From: Phytohabitans sp036906915
GTDB lineage: Bacteria > Actinomycetota > Actinomycetes > Mycobacteriales > Micromonosporaceae
Direction: 5' to 3'
Length of the DNA stretch: 55,744 bases
NCBI RefSeq assembly: GCF_036906915.1
Contig: NZ_JBAKHX010000053.1
Location: 1-55,744 of the forward strand
Part shown: piece after piece, positions 25,637 to 33,592 of the stretch
Numbering within the stretch: position 1 is the stretch's first letter
How the letters are laid out: every line of letters starts with the position of its first letter
The notes under the pieces: generated by a model
The model's database searches: none
The model's input: the letters and a program-made list of their open reading frames with translations, nothing else
What the model was told of the DNA's origin: nothing
Made by a program: the position numbers and the translations under genes

Positions 25637-27244
25637 ATGCGTACAACGGGGAAGTTGATCGCTCTCGCTCTCGTCACCACCGTCCTCGTGCCGCCAAGCG
25701 CCGCGGCGGCAGCGCCAAAACCACCTCCCTACGTCCCACGCATCGCTTGGGGGCCTTGTGTCGACGCCCCCGAGCCGGAGCCCTTCGAACCGCCCGCCCA
25801 GTGCGGCACGCTGACCGTCCCCATCGACTGGTCACAGCCGTCCGGGGCGACCATGAAGATCGCGGTCGCGAGGCGGCCCGCGCTCGACTCGGAAAACCGG
25901 ATCGGCTCGCTGGTCGTCAACCCCGGCGGTCCCGGCGGATCCGGCGTCGACTTCGCGCTGTGGAACTACAGCTACTTCAGCGAAGAACTGCGCAACAAGT
26001 TCGACATCGTCGGGTTCGACCCGCGCGGCGTGGCCCGCAGCCAACCGGTGGTGTGCGGCGGCGACCTGCTGCTCAAGTTCCCGTCCCCGTTGATCGAGAC
26101 CCGCGGCGAGTTCCAGCGGCGGGGCGCCTACAACCAGGCGCTCGGCAACGACTGCCGGTCGCGCACCGGCCCGCTGTTCGACCACGTCGACACGATCAGC
26201 GTGGCCCGTGACATCGAGGCCATCCGGCACGCGGTCGGCGACAGGAAGCTGACCTACTACGGCGTCTCCTACGGCACGCTGATGGGCCAGCAGTACGCCG
26301 AGCTGTACCCGGGCAAGGTGCGCGCGCTCGCGCTCGACAGCAACATGGACCACAGCCTCGACACCGCCGCCTTCCTGGAGACCGAGGCGGCCAGCGCCCA
26401 GGACTCGTTCGACGAGTTCGTCAAGGGCTGCAACGCCGAGCCGGCCTGTCCCATGTACGGGCAGGACATCAGCGCGGTCTGGCGCAGCCTGCTCGTCAAG
26501 GCCGACAACGGTGACCTCACCGATCCCGACGACCCGACGTGGCACTACAGCGCGCTCGATCTGATCGGCTTCGCGTACGGCTCCTTCTACGGCCCCGACT
26601 GGTTCTTCCTGGCCGACACCATCAACTGGCTGAACGGCGGGTCGAGCCAGCCGCAGTCGGCCACGGTGGCCGAGGCTCGCACGGCGCTGCGCGCGTACGC
26701 GCCCATCGACGAGGCGTACGAGTACCCGTTCCCGGCCGTCTTCTGTGAAGACTGGGCGCTCCCACTGTCGAGCTTCCAGCGGTATACGACGCTCATGGCC
26801 CAGCAGCGGGCCGTCGCGCCAGACATGCGGTTCTCGCCGCTGGGCCTGGATGCCGCCGTCACCTGCCACGGCTGGCCGGCCAAGCCGAACAATCCGCAGC
26901 ACCCGCTCAACGTGCCGGCGACCGGCAACAAGCTCCTGCTCATCAACAACCTGCACGACCCGGCGACCGGTTACAACTGGGCGCTCGGTGCGGCGGGCCA
27001 GCTGGGGGCCGCGGCGACGCTGTTGACGTACGAGGGCTGGGGCCACGGCTCCTACGCCCGCACGCCGTGCATCGACAACGCCGTCGACGCGTACCTCGTC
27101 TCGCTGACCCTGCCCGCACCGGGCACGAGCTGCCCGGCAGCGGAGCCGTTCGCGGCGACCAACGGCGCCCGCGCCACGGGCACCACGGGCGAGCGCGACC
27201 TGCCCTCCGGCCCACGTCCTGGCCGTCCGGGCTGGAGCCGGTAA
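25637..27244 (+). CDS. Secreted S33-family tripeptidyl aminopeptidase-like hydrolase
   Basis: 535 residues with an N-terminal signal peptide (GKLIALALVTTVLVPPSAAAA). The alpha/beta-hydrolase fold shows NPGGPGGSG (oxyanion region), FDPRGVARS, the nucleophile elbow GVSYGTLMG with Ser211, HDPATGY carrying the likely acid, and GHGSY with the catalytic His. A TAP-like C-terminal domain with cysteine pairs (TCHGWP; TPCIDN) completes the family pattern seen in Streptomyces SlpD/SlpE and TAP. It releases short N-terminal peptides from extracellular polypeptides and may work with the upstream carboxypeptidase. The ATG at 25637 has a weak AGGCGG site. A low-complexity Gly/Arg/Pro tail ends it. Confidence 0.87.
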   Translation: MRTTGKLIALALVTTVLVPPSAAAAAPKPPPYVPRIAWGPCVDAPEPEPFEPPAQCGTLTVPIDWSQPSGATMKIAVARRPALDSENRIGSLVVNPGGPGGSGVDFALWNYSYFSEELRNKFDIVGFDPRGVARSQPVVCGGDLLLKFPSPLIETRGEFQRRGAYNQALGNDCRSRTGPLFDHVDTISVARDIEAIRHAVGDRKLTYYGVSYGTLMGQQYAELYPGKVRALALDSNMDHSLDTAAFLETEAASAQDSFDEFVKGCNAEPACPMYGQDISAVWRSLLVKADNGDLTDPDDPTWHYSALDLIGFAYGSFYGPDWFFLADTINWLNGGSSQPQSATVAEARTALRAYAPIDEAYEYPFPAVFCEDWALPLSSFQRYTTLMAQQRAVAPDMRFSPLGLDAAVTCHGWPAKPNNPQHPLNVPATGNKLLLINNLHDPATGYNWALGAAGQLGAAATLLTYEGWGHGSYARTPCIDNAVDAYLVSLTLPAPGTSCPAAEPFAATNGARATGTTGERDLPSGPRPGRPGWSR

Positions 27245-27255
27245 GACGCGCGAGC

Positions 27256-27285
27256 GCGCCGCCCCGCCACGCCGCGGGGCGGCGC
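27256..27285. terminator. Bidirectional GC hairpin
   Basis: GCGCCGCCCCGC (27256-27267) and GCGGGGCGGCGC (27274-27285) form a perfect 12-base stem with a 6-base loop. It sits between the stops of the S33 peptidase (rightward) and the PhyH-like gene (leftward), so it can end both transcripts. Confidence 0.8.
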
Positions 27286-27303
27286 CCCGCGCCGGCCTGG
27301 GCC

Positions 27304-28032
27304 CTAGTTCTGCACCGGGTTTCCGGCTACGTTGCGGCCCCTCGCGTGCCACAGGAGGTGGCCGGCGTTCTTCGGGTGGTCCTTGTTGAAGCGCAGGGAC
27401 TGGTTGAAGTATCGGATGGTGTATCCGGCGCGGCGGCGGTCGCTGCGGTTGGCCTCGGCGCCGTGGATGATCCGCGCGTCGTGCAGCGAGCACTGGTTGG
27501 GGTCGAGCTCGAAGTAGACCGCCCGGCTCTCGTCGACCTCGCCCTTGACCACCCGGTCGAAACTGTTGGCGTCCAGGTCGGCGAAGTCGTACTCGGCACC
27601 CGGGTCGAGGTGGGTGCCCGGCAGCACGCGCATGCAGCCGTTCTCCCGGTCGACCCGGTCCAGTGCCAGCCAGACCGTCGCGATGCCGCTCATGCGGTCG
27701 AACCGGTCCTCCCAGAAGTACGAGTCCTCGTGCCAGGGCGTGGCGCGCCCGCTGCGCGGCTCCTTGGACAGGAACGCGCTGGCGAACAGCCCGATGTCGG
27801 GGCCGATGACCGGCTCGACCAGGTCGAGCAGCTCGTCGGCCAGCAGGAACTCCAGCAGCCGCGGATCGCGCTGGTGCGGCATGTCGAGCTCGCCGCTGTC
27901 GCCGCGGGAGGCGTCGGCCAGGTGCTCTTCGAAGATCGCCTTGAGGCGTTCGAACGCGGGTGCTGGCAGCACCGGTTGGCGATGAAGGACGTACCCGTCG
28001 GTTTCGAACTGCTGGACCATTAGCTCAGTCAT
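27304..28032 (-). CDS. Phytanoyl-CoA dioxygenase (PhyH) family oxygenase
   Basis: 242 residues of the Fe(II)/2-oxoglutarate dioxygenase family. The iron motif is visible as HED in TPWHEDSYFWE and the distal His in RIIHGAEANRS, with the 2-oxoglutarate arginine in RRAGYTIRYF. ENGCMRVLPGTH is typical of PhyH. These enzymes hydroxylate small molecules, not only phytanoyl-CoA. The gene ends a leftward unit after AraC and GntR regulators and is back to back with the sugar catabolic operon, so the substrate may be a carbohydrate-linked compound. ATG at 28032 is chosen over a longer frame because the domain starts there. Confidence 0.85.
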   Translation of the reverse strand: MTELMVQQFETDGYVLHRQPVLPAPAFERLKAIFEEHLADASRGDSGELDMPHQRDPRLLEFLLADELLDLVEPVIGPDIGLFASAFLSKEPRSGRATPWHEDSYFWEDRFDRMSGIATVWLALDRVDRENGCMRVLPGTHLDPGAEYDFADLDANSFDRVVKGEVDESRAVYFELDPNQCSLHDARIIHGAEANRSDRRRAGYTIRYFNQSLRFNKDHPKNAGHLLWHARGRNVAGNPVQN

Positions 28033-28095
28033 GCGAAAAGTCTGTGGCCGCCACCGGTGCCGGTCATTGCGCCGGCCGGCCACCGGCTTGGCGAT

Positions 28096-28995
28096 TCAGG
28101 ACACGCTTGGCATCTCCTGAACGCTGAGTACCGGCGCAAGCGTGGCCGCGGCCCGGAAGCGGCCCGGGGGAGCGCCCAGCCGACGCGCGAATGCCCTGGT
28201 GAACTGCGTGACGTCGGCGTAACCGACGGCGCTCGCCACCTGCTTGATCGGCAGGTCGGTGCGCACCAGCAGCGCGGCCGCGTGGTCCAGCCGGGCCTGC
28301 TCCACGTACGCGGCGGGGGAGCGCCCGACGTGCTCGGTGAAGAGCCGGGTGAGGTGGCGGCGCGACACGTGCACGTGCCGCGCCAGCTCGTCGACGGCGA
28401 GCGGCCGGTCGAGGTTGTCCTGCACGTACCGCAGCGCCTGCTGGACGCTGCTCGCCCCGGCGTCCGGTGGCTCGACCGGCTCGGGTCGCAGCGTTTCGGT
28501 GCCGGCCTGGGCCAGCGCCACCACCAGCGCCTGTGCGACCGCCGCGGTGGCCGCGTCCTGGCCGGGGAGCACGGGCCCGTTGCCGGTGGCGCGCAGCGCC
28601 GTCCACAGCGTCGCGACCTGGTCGCGCGCGTCGTGGGTGAGTGCCCGCGCGGAGGCGGCAAACCCGTCGAACAGCCCGCCGAGCGCGCCGTCACCGGCCA
28701 CGCGGAGGTGAAACGCCACCCAGGCGAGCTGGATGCCGGGCGGCTCGGCGCTGATGATCTGGTGCCGGACGCCGGGCCGCGCGAAGAGCAGCGACCCGGG
28801 CCCGATGGGATGCGTCTCGCCCTCGACGACGAACTCGCCGTGCCCGCCCTCCACCCAGCACACCTCGAAGTACGTGTGCCGGTGCGGCGGGTTGACGACC
28901 GTGTCGGCCATCTCGGCCCAGTGGTACACGTCGACCTCGGCGCCGCCGAGGTCGACGCGGCCGGGGTGGGCGTTCAGACGTTCGGTCCAGCCCAT
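28096..28995 (-). CDS. AraC-family regulator with cupin domain
   Basis: 299 residues. An N-terminal cupin sensing domain (HRHTYFEVCWVEGG; IGPGSLLFARPGVRHQI, residues about 35-90), a helical linker, and a C-terminal pair of HTH motifs (VDELARHVHVSRRHLTRLFTEHVG; IKQVASAVGYADVTQFTRAF, about 200-290). Regulators of this build usually activate sugar-use genes on binding a sugar in the cupin. It begins one base after the stop of the upstream GntR gene and is followed by PhyH, so it is a member of the leftward operon and probably regulates the back-to-back sugar operon. Confidence 0.87.
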   Translation of the reverse strand: MGWTERLNAHPGRVDLGGAEVDVYHWAEMADTVVNPPHRHTYFEVCWVEGGHGEFVVEGETHPIGPGSLLFARPGVRHQIISAEPPGIQLAWVAFHLRVAGDGALGGLFDGFAASARALTHDARDQVATLWTALRATGNGPVLPGQDAATAAVAQALVVALAQAGTETLRPEPVEPPDAGASSVQQALRYVQDNLDRPLAVDELARHVHVSRRHLTRLFTEHVGRSPAAYVEQARLDHAAALLVRTDLPIKQVASAVGYADVTQFTRAFARRLGAPPGRFRAAATLAPVLSVQEMPSVS

Positions 28996-28996
28996 C

Positions 28997-29707
28997 TCAC
29001 CGGTCCAGCGCTCGGGTGACGACCTCGCGCACGTCGCGCAGGTGCTCGGTCATGAGCCGGCGTGCTTTGCGGGGGTGGCGGCCGCGCACGGCGGCGAGGA
29101 TCGCCCGGTGCGCGTGGTGGTCGTGGTCGCGGTCGCCGTACAGCGCGAGGATGTGCCGCTGCTCCTCGTCGTGCAGGTCGACGAGCGAGTCGAGTACCTG
29201 GGCCAGGGCGCCGTTGCCGGCCAGGCGGGCGAGGGTGCGGTGGAAGTTCATGTTGGCTTCATGCAATTCGGCGTCACTGCGCAGGGCACTGCTTTCGACA
29301 AGGGCGGCGCCGGCGGCGTCGAGGCTGGCCGCGAGCTCGTCGAGCTGGGCGTCGGTGGCGTTGCGGGCGGCCGCCTCGGCGATGTGCGGCTCGATCAGCT
29401 CGCGCGCCTCCAGCAGGTCGAGGATCGCGTTCCGGTCGAGGCGCAGCCGGTTCGGGTTCACCATGATCATCCGTGCGAGGTCGGCGCGCACGTAAACGCC
29501 GGAGCCGTGCCGCAGCTCGACGGCGCCGGTGGCCTCCAGGCGGCGCAGGGCCTCGCGCAGCGTCGGGGTCGCGACCAGGAAACGCTCGGAGAGCGCGCGG
29601 TTGGAGGGCAGCCGGTCGCCTGGGCGCAGGCCCTCGTCGCGGATGTGGGCCAGGATGCGCTCGGTCACCTCGTCGAGCAGGCGACGGCGGGCGATGGGTT
29701 GGGACAC
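28997..29707 (-). CDS. FadR-type GntR regulator (leftward paralogue)
   Basis: 236 residues from GTG at 29707 (a GTG at 29746 is possible). The winged helix (VTERILAHIRDEGLRPGDRL; TPTLREALRRLEATGAVELR; GSGVYV) and the FCD domain (IEPHIAEAAAR; ANMNFHRTLARLAGN; HHAHRAILAAV) are complete. It is clearly paralogous to the protein encoded divergently at 29813: the same RHGSGxYV wing, the NPNxxxLD linker, an IEPHxAxxAAR helix and the HEANMxFHR metal-binding segment. The pair probably arose by duplication and may bind the same or related operators between them. Likely ligand is a sugar acid or similar carboxylate. Confidence 0.85.
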   Translation of the reverse strand: MSQPIARRRLLDEVTERILAHIRDEGLRPGDRLPSNRALSERFLVATPTLREALRRLEATGAVELRHGSGVYVRADLARMIMVNPNRLRLDRNAILDLLEARELIEPHIAEAAARNATDAQLDELAASLDAAGAALVESSALRSDAELHEANMNFHRTLARLAGNGALAQVLDSLVDLHDEEQRHILALYGDRDHDHHAHRAILAAVRGRHPRKARRLMTEHLRDVREVVTRALDR

Positions 29708-29749
29708 GCCCCATTCTCGCGGTTGATCGCCCAGAGGGCTAGACACCAG

Positions 29750-29778
29750 GTGAACAAGTCATCTAATCTCTTGCTCAC
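29750..29778. promoter_or_regulatory. Inverted repeat between the two paralogous GntR genes
   Basis: GTGAACAAG (29750-29758) and CTTGCTCAC (29770-29778) form an inverted repeat with one mismatch and an 11-base spacer, followed by an AT-rich tract (TTTTAACCATTC and AAATAAAAGG) unusual for this genome. This is a good candidate operator and promoter region for one or both operons. TAACCATT also occurs upstream of the GntR gene near 3410. The link to a protein is inferred. Confidence 0.5.
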
Positions 29779-29812
29779 TTTTAACCATTCGGAAATAAAA
29801 GGAGGCGGAGGC

Positions 29813-30523
29813 GTGACGGTCGCCGACGAGGATGTGCTGCGGCGGAGCCTCTCCGACGCGCTCATCGCCCGCGTCGTCGACCTGATCCGCAGCGAGGGGC
29901 TCGGGCCCGGTGATCGCCTGCCGGCCGCCCGTGACCTGGCCAAACGCTTCGCCGTGGCCACCCCGACGATCCGCGAGGCGCTGCGGCAGCTCCAGGCCAC
30001 CGGCGCGATCGACATCCGGCACGGCTCCGGCATGTACGTGAACGCCGCGCTGGACCGGATCGTCATCGCCAACCCCAACCAGCCAGCGCTGGACGTCGAC
30101 CAGCTCGTCGAGCTGATCGACGCCCGACTCGTCATCGAGCCGCACCTCGCCGGGCTGGCGGCGCGGCGCAGCGGCCCGGCCACCACGGCGGCCCTGCGGA
30201 GGGCACTCGACGCGGCGGAGGAGCACCTGGCCGACGGCAACGACGCGCGGCTGCACGAAGCCAACATGGCCTTCCACCGTGCGGTCGCCACCGCCAGCGG
30301 CCACCGCATCCTGCACGAAGTCCTCGACTCGCTGCTGTCGGTCCACGCCGGCGAGCAGCGGGAGATCCTACTGATTTTCGACGACCGGTCTCGCGATCAT
30401 GACGAGCACCGGGCCGTCCTCGCCGCGATCGAAGCCGGCTCCGAGGAACTGGCGCGCGATCTGATGCGGCGACACCTGGAAGACGTGGCGGCCGCTGTGG
30501 CGCGCCGCCGTTCCACCCCCTGA
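29813..30523 (+). CDS. FadR-type GntR regulator (rightward paralogue)
   Basis: 236 residues starting at GTG 29813, seven bases after GGAGG. Winged helix: ALIARVVDLIRSEGLGPGDRL, TPTIREALRQLQATGAIDIR, GSGMYV. FCD domain: VIEPHLAGLAAR, HEANMAFHRAVATASG, DEHRAVLAAI. It is the paralogue of the divergent regulator and heads the rightward operon, 35 bases ahead of the sugar-binding lipoprotein gene. It is therefore probably a local repressor released by the imported sugar or a catabolic intermediate. Confidence 0.87.
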   Translation: MTVADEDVLRRSLSDALIARVVDLIRSEGLGPGDRLPAARDLAKRFAVATPTIREALRQLQATGAIDIRHGSGMYVNAALDRIVIANPNQPALDVDQLVELIDARLVIEPHLAGLAARRSGPATTAALRRALDAAEEHLADGNDARLHEANMAFHRAVATASGHRILHEVLDSLLSVHAGEQREILLIFDDRSRDHDEHRAVLAAIEAGSEELARDLMRRHLEDVAAAVARRRSTP

Positions 30524-30558
30524 AATTCCACCTTCGACTTATGACACAAAGAAAGGTG

Positions 30559-31821
30559 ATGTTCGTGCGGGCACGCGTACTCACCGCTCTGGTCGCGGCC
30601 GCCTCGCTGGTCCTGACCGCCTGCGGAGGCGGCGACGACAAGGACAGCGGCGGCGGCACCAAGACCGAGCTGAAGCTCTACAACGACAAAGGGGCCTGGA
30701 GCCCGTTCTTCGAAGACCTGGGCAAGCTGAGCAAGGAGCAGATCGGCATCGGCATGTCGCCGGTCGGATACACCGACGAGCCGACGTACTCCGCGTTCAT
30801 CAAGGCCTCCTTCCGCACCAACAACAAGCCGGACCTGTTCACCTGGAGCACCGGTGGGCGGCTGGAGGAGATCGTCGAGGCCGGGCAGGTCGCGGAGACC
30901 ACCGACCTGTGGAAGGAAGCCGTCGCCGCGGGCGACCTCTCCAAGGAACTGGAGACCGCGTACACGTACAACGGCAAGCAGTACTGCATCCCGCTGAACA
31001 TCTCGTACTGGGTGATGTTCTACAACAAGAAGGTCTTCGACGACAACGGCGTCAAGCCTCCGACGTCGTGGGCCGAGCTGATGGCGTCGGCGGACACGTT
31101 GAAGGGCAAGGGAATCAAGCCCTTCTACCACACCTCCGTGCTGTTCAGCTTCGTGTGGTTCCAGCAGCTGCTCATCGGCACCGACCCCGAGCTGTACAAC
31201 AGGCTCGCCACCGGTGAGGCGAAGTACACCGACCCGGGCGTGGTCGCGGTGATGGAGCGCTGGAAGCAGATGATCGACGGTGGGTACTTCTCCGACCCGG
31301 GCAGCAAGGAGGACCCGGCCGTCCAGCTGAAGACCGGCAAGACGGCGATGGGCATCTTCGGCACCTGGTTCAACACGAGCATGACCCAGCAGGGGATGAA
31401 GCCCGGCCAGGACTACGGCATGTTCGTCATCCCCACCGTCACCCCCGGCTCCGGCAAGAACACGGTGGCGTTCGAGAGCGGTCCACTGTGCTCACTCGCC
31501 AAGGCGCCCGACACCGCGTCCAGCACCAAGTACATGAAGTGGTGGGTGCAGCAGCCCGCCCAGGAGAAGTGGGCCAACAGCCGCGGCGACGTCTCGGCGA
31601 ACCCGAAGGTGGCGATCCCCGACCCCGGCCTCGCGGCCATCGCCAAGGCGGCTGGCGATGGCGAGTACAGCCTCGCCAACCGCTACTTCGAGGCGGCACC
31701 CGCGCCCGTGCTGACCGCCGCGCTCGACGCGTTCGGCGCGTTCATGGTCGACCCGGGCAGCTACATGAAGCAGCTCGAAAACATCCAGAAGGCGGCTGAC
31801 GAGTACTGGAAGAGCCGCTGA
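30559..31821 (+). CDS. Sugar ABC transporter substrate-binding lipoprotein
   Basis: About 420 residues. A lipoprotein signal (VLTALVAAASLVLTAC with the lipobox LTAC and GGGDDKDSGGG spacer) anchors it outside the membrane. The mature part is an extracellular solute-binding protein family 1 fold: KPDLFTWSTGGRLEEIVEAG, CIPLNISYWVMFYNKKVFDDNG, PPTSWAELMASADTLKGKGIKP and KTGKTAMGIFGTWF. The sequence class binds oligosaccharides or glycosides. ATG at 30559 and GTG at 30565 (8 bases after AAAGG) are both plausible; an ATG at 30541 lacks a ribosome site. The following permease overlaps by one base (TGATG). Confidence 0.9.
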   Translation: MFVRARVLTALVAAASLVLTACGGGDDKDSGGGTKTELKLYNDKGAWSPFFEDLGKLSKEQIGIGMSPVGYTDEPTYSAFIKASFRTNNKPDLFTWSTGGRLEEIVEAGQVAETTDLWKEAVAAGDLSKELETAYTYNGKQYCIPLNISYWVMFYNKKVFDDNGVKPPTSWAELMASADTLKGKGIKPFYHTSVLFSFVWFQQLLIGTDPELYNRLATGEAKYTDPGVVAVMERWKQMIDGGYFSDPGSKEDPAVQLKTGKTAMGIFGTWFNTSMTQQGMKPGQDYGMFVIPTVTPGSGKNTVAFESGPLCSLAKAPDTASSTKYMKWWVQQPAQEKWANSRGDVSANPKVAIPDPGLAAIAKAAGDGEYSLANRYFEAAPAPVLTAALDAFGAFMVDPGSYMKQLENIQKAADEYWKSR

Positions 31822-32762
31822 TGTCGGTCGCCACGGCGACTCCCACCCGTTCCCCGGCGGCTCCGGCCGCCGGGGAACGGGCCGGGCGCGGCGACTCCGG
31901 CGCGCGGTGGGGAGCCCTCGGGTTCGTCTCGCCGGCGGCCATCGTCGTGCTGCTTCTGCTCTACGCGCCGTTCCTCTACACGGTCGTGCTCAGCTTCACC
32001 GAGTACGACGGGTTGACGTCTCCGCAGTGGGTTGGCATCGACAACTTCACCCGCTTCTTCGACGACCCGGCCATGGGCACGTCGGTGCGCAACACTGTCA
32101 TGTGGGTGGTGGGCACCACCGTCATACCGGTTGCGCTCGGGTTGCTGGTGGCGCTGCTCAGCTTCGGCATCCGCGGCGGCACCTGGCTGCGGCTGCCGTT
32201 CATGCTCCCGTACGCCCTCTCGGGGGCCGGGCTCGGCGTCATCTGGGGCTTCATCCTGCAGAGCGGCGGCGCGGCCAACGACGTGCTCGGCGCGTTGGGG
32301 CTGCCGGGTGCCGAGACGTCGTTCCTGCTGGAAGAGCCATGGAACACGATCTCGATGATCGTCGCCTGGACCTGGCAGCAGACCGGCGTCAACACGCTCT
32401 TCTTTCTGGTGGGTCTCCAGTCGATCCCGAAGGAGCCGCTGGAGGCGGCCCGCCTGGACGGCGCCACCGGCTGGCGGCTCTTCCGGCACGTCATCTGGCC
32501 GCTGCTCGCGCCATTGACCACAGTGGTCGTCGGGCTCGCGCTGGTGTCCAGCCTCAAGACGTTCGACATCGTGTGGGTGATGACGCAGGGCGGCCCGGGG
32601 CGCAACTCGGAGACCCTGGCCGTGACCATGTACCGGGACGCGTTCGTGGCGGGTGAGTACGGGTACGGCTCGGCGGTCGCGATGGTGCTGACGCTCACGA
32701 CCGGCGCGGTCACGCTGGCGTACTTGCGCCGCCAGGTCAAGGCACGGGAGGACTTGTCGTGA
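31821..32762 (+). CDS. Sugar ABC transporter permease (MalF/UgpA type)
   Basis: 313 residues with six predicted membrane helices. The EAA-loop that contacts the ATPase reads EPLEAARLDGATGWRLFRHVIWPLL, as in carbohydrate ABC permeases. A Pro/Ala-rich N-terminal tail precedes helix one (AIVVLLLLYAPFLYTVVLSF). The start overlaps the binding-protein stop, and its stop overlaps the next permease start (GTGA), so the three are translationally coupled. Confidence 0.92.
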   Translation: MSVATATPTRSPAAPAAGERAGRGDSGARWGALGFVSPAAIVVLLLLYAPFLYTVVLSFTEYDGLTSPQWVGIDNFTRFFDDPAMGTSVRNTVMWVVGTTVIPVALGLLVALLSFGIRGGTWLRLPFMLPYALSGAGLGVIWGFILQSGGAANDVLGALGLPGAETSFLLEEPWNTISMIVAWTWQQTGVNTLFFLVGLQSIPKEPLEAARLDGATGWRLFRHVIWPLLAPLTTVVVGLALVSSLKTFDIVWVMTQGGPGRNSETLAVTMYRDAFVAGEYGYGSAVAMVLTLTTGAVTLAYLRRQVKAREDLS

Positions 32763-33565
32763 TTCGTAGAGGGGTCCTCGGCGTCCTTGGGATCATCTGG
32801 CTGATCCCGGTGTATCTGTTGCTGGTCAACGCGTTCCGGCCGAGCACCGAGTTCGACGCGTCGAAGATCTGGGTGCCCGACTCCAACCTCGGGTTCTTCG
32901 ACAACGTGAAGTTCGCGTGGGAGGCCGCCGGGCTCGGGCCGAGCATCGCCAGCACGCTGCTCTACAGCGTCGCGTCGCCGGTTATCGCCGTCGTCATCGG
33001 CGCCATGGCCGGGTACGCCATCGTGGTGCTGCGGCTGCGGGCCGGGTTCTGGTGGTTCCTCCTGCTCTTCGGCGGCACCATCTTCCCCACCCAGATGCTG
33101 CTGATCCCGCTCTTCCTCGGATACAGCAGCGCCGACTTGTACGACCGGCGGCTCGGGATGGTGCTCATCTACACCGCGGTCTGCGTGCCGCTGGCCGCGC
33201 TCGTGATGCGCAGCTTCTTCACCGGCGTCGCCTACACCATCTACGAGGCGGCCCGAGTCGACGGCGCCACCGTCTGGCGCATCTTCTGGCGGATCTACCT
33301 GCCGCTCGCGGTGCCGGCGCTGGGCGCCGTGCTGATCCTGTCATTCGTCTTCGTCTGGAACGAGCTGCTTTTCGGCCTGACCCTGTCGCAGGGCGAGACC
33401 GTCCGTCCGATGATGACAGCGCTGCTGTCGCTGTCCAGCGCGTACTCCGGCAGCACCGTGCCGGTGGTGCTCGCGGCCGGCATCATCATGTCGCTGCCCA
33501 CCGTGCTCGTTTTCCTCGGCGCCCAGCGCATCTTCGCGCGGGGTCTCGCCCTGGGCCAGTTCTGA
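32759..33565 (+). CDS. Sugar ABC transporter permease (MalG type)
   Basis: 268 residues starting with GTG 32759 inside the previous stop. Six helices and an EAA-loop YEAARVDGATVWRIFWRIYLPLA are present, with FVFVWNELLFGLTLS after it. It pairs with the upstream permease to form the membrane channel. No ATPase gene exists in this cluster; in actinobacteria such transporters commonly borrow a shared MsiK-type ATPase encoded elsewhere, which is the likely case here. Confidence 0.92.
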   Translation: MIRRGVLGVLGIIWLIPVYLLLVNAFRPSTEFDASKIWVPDSNLGFFDNVKFAWEAAGLGPSIASTLLYSVASPVIAVVIGAMAGYAIVVLRLRAGFWWFLLLFGGTIFPTQMLLIPLFLGYSSADLYDRRLGMVLIYTAVCVPLAALVMRSFFTGVAYTIYEAARVDGATVWRIFWRIYLPLAVPALGAVLILSFVFVWNELLFGLTLSQGETVRPMMTALLSLSSAYSGSTVPVVLAAGIIMSLPTVLVFLGAQRIFARGLALGQF

Positions 33566-33592
33566 CCTCGAAAGGACACCATAACCAGTCGG

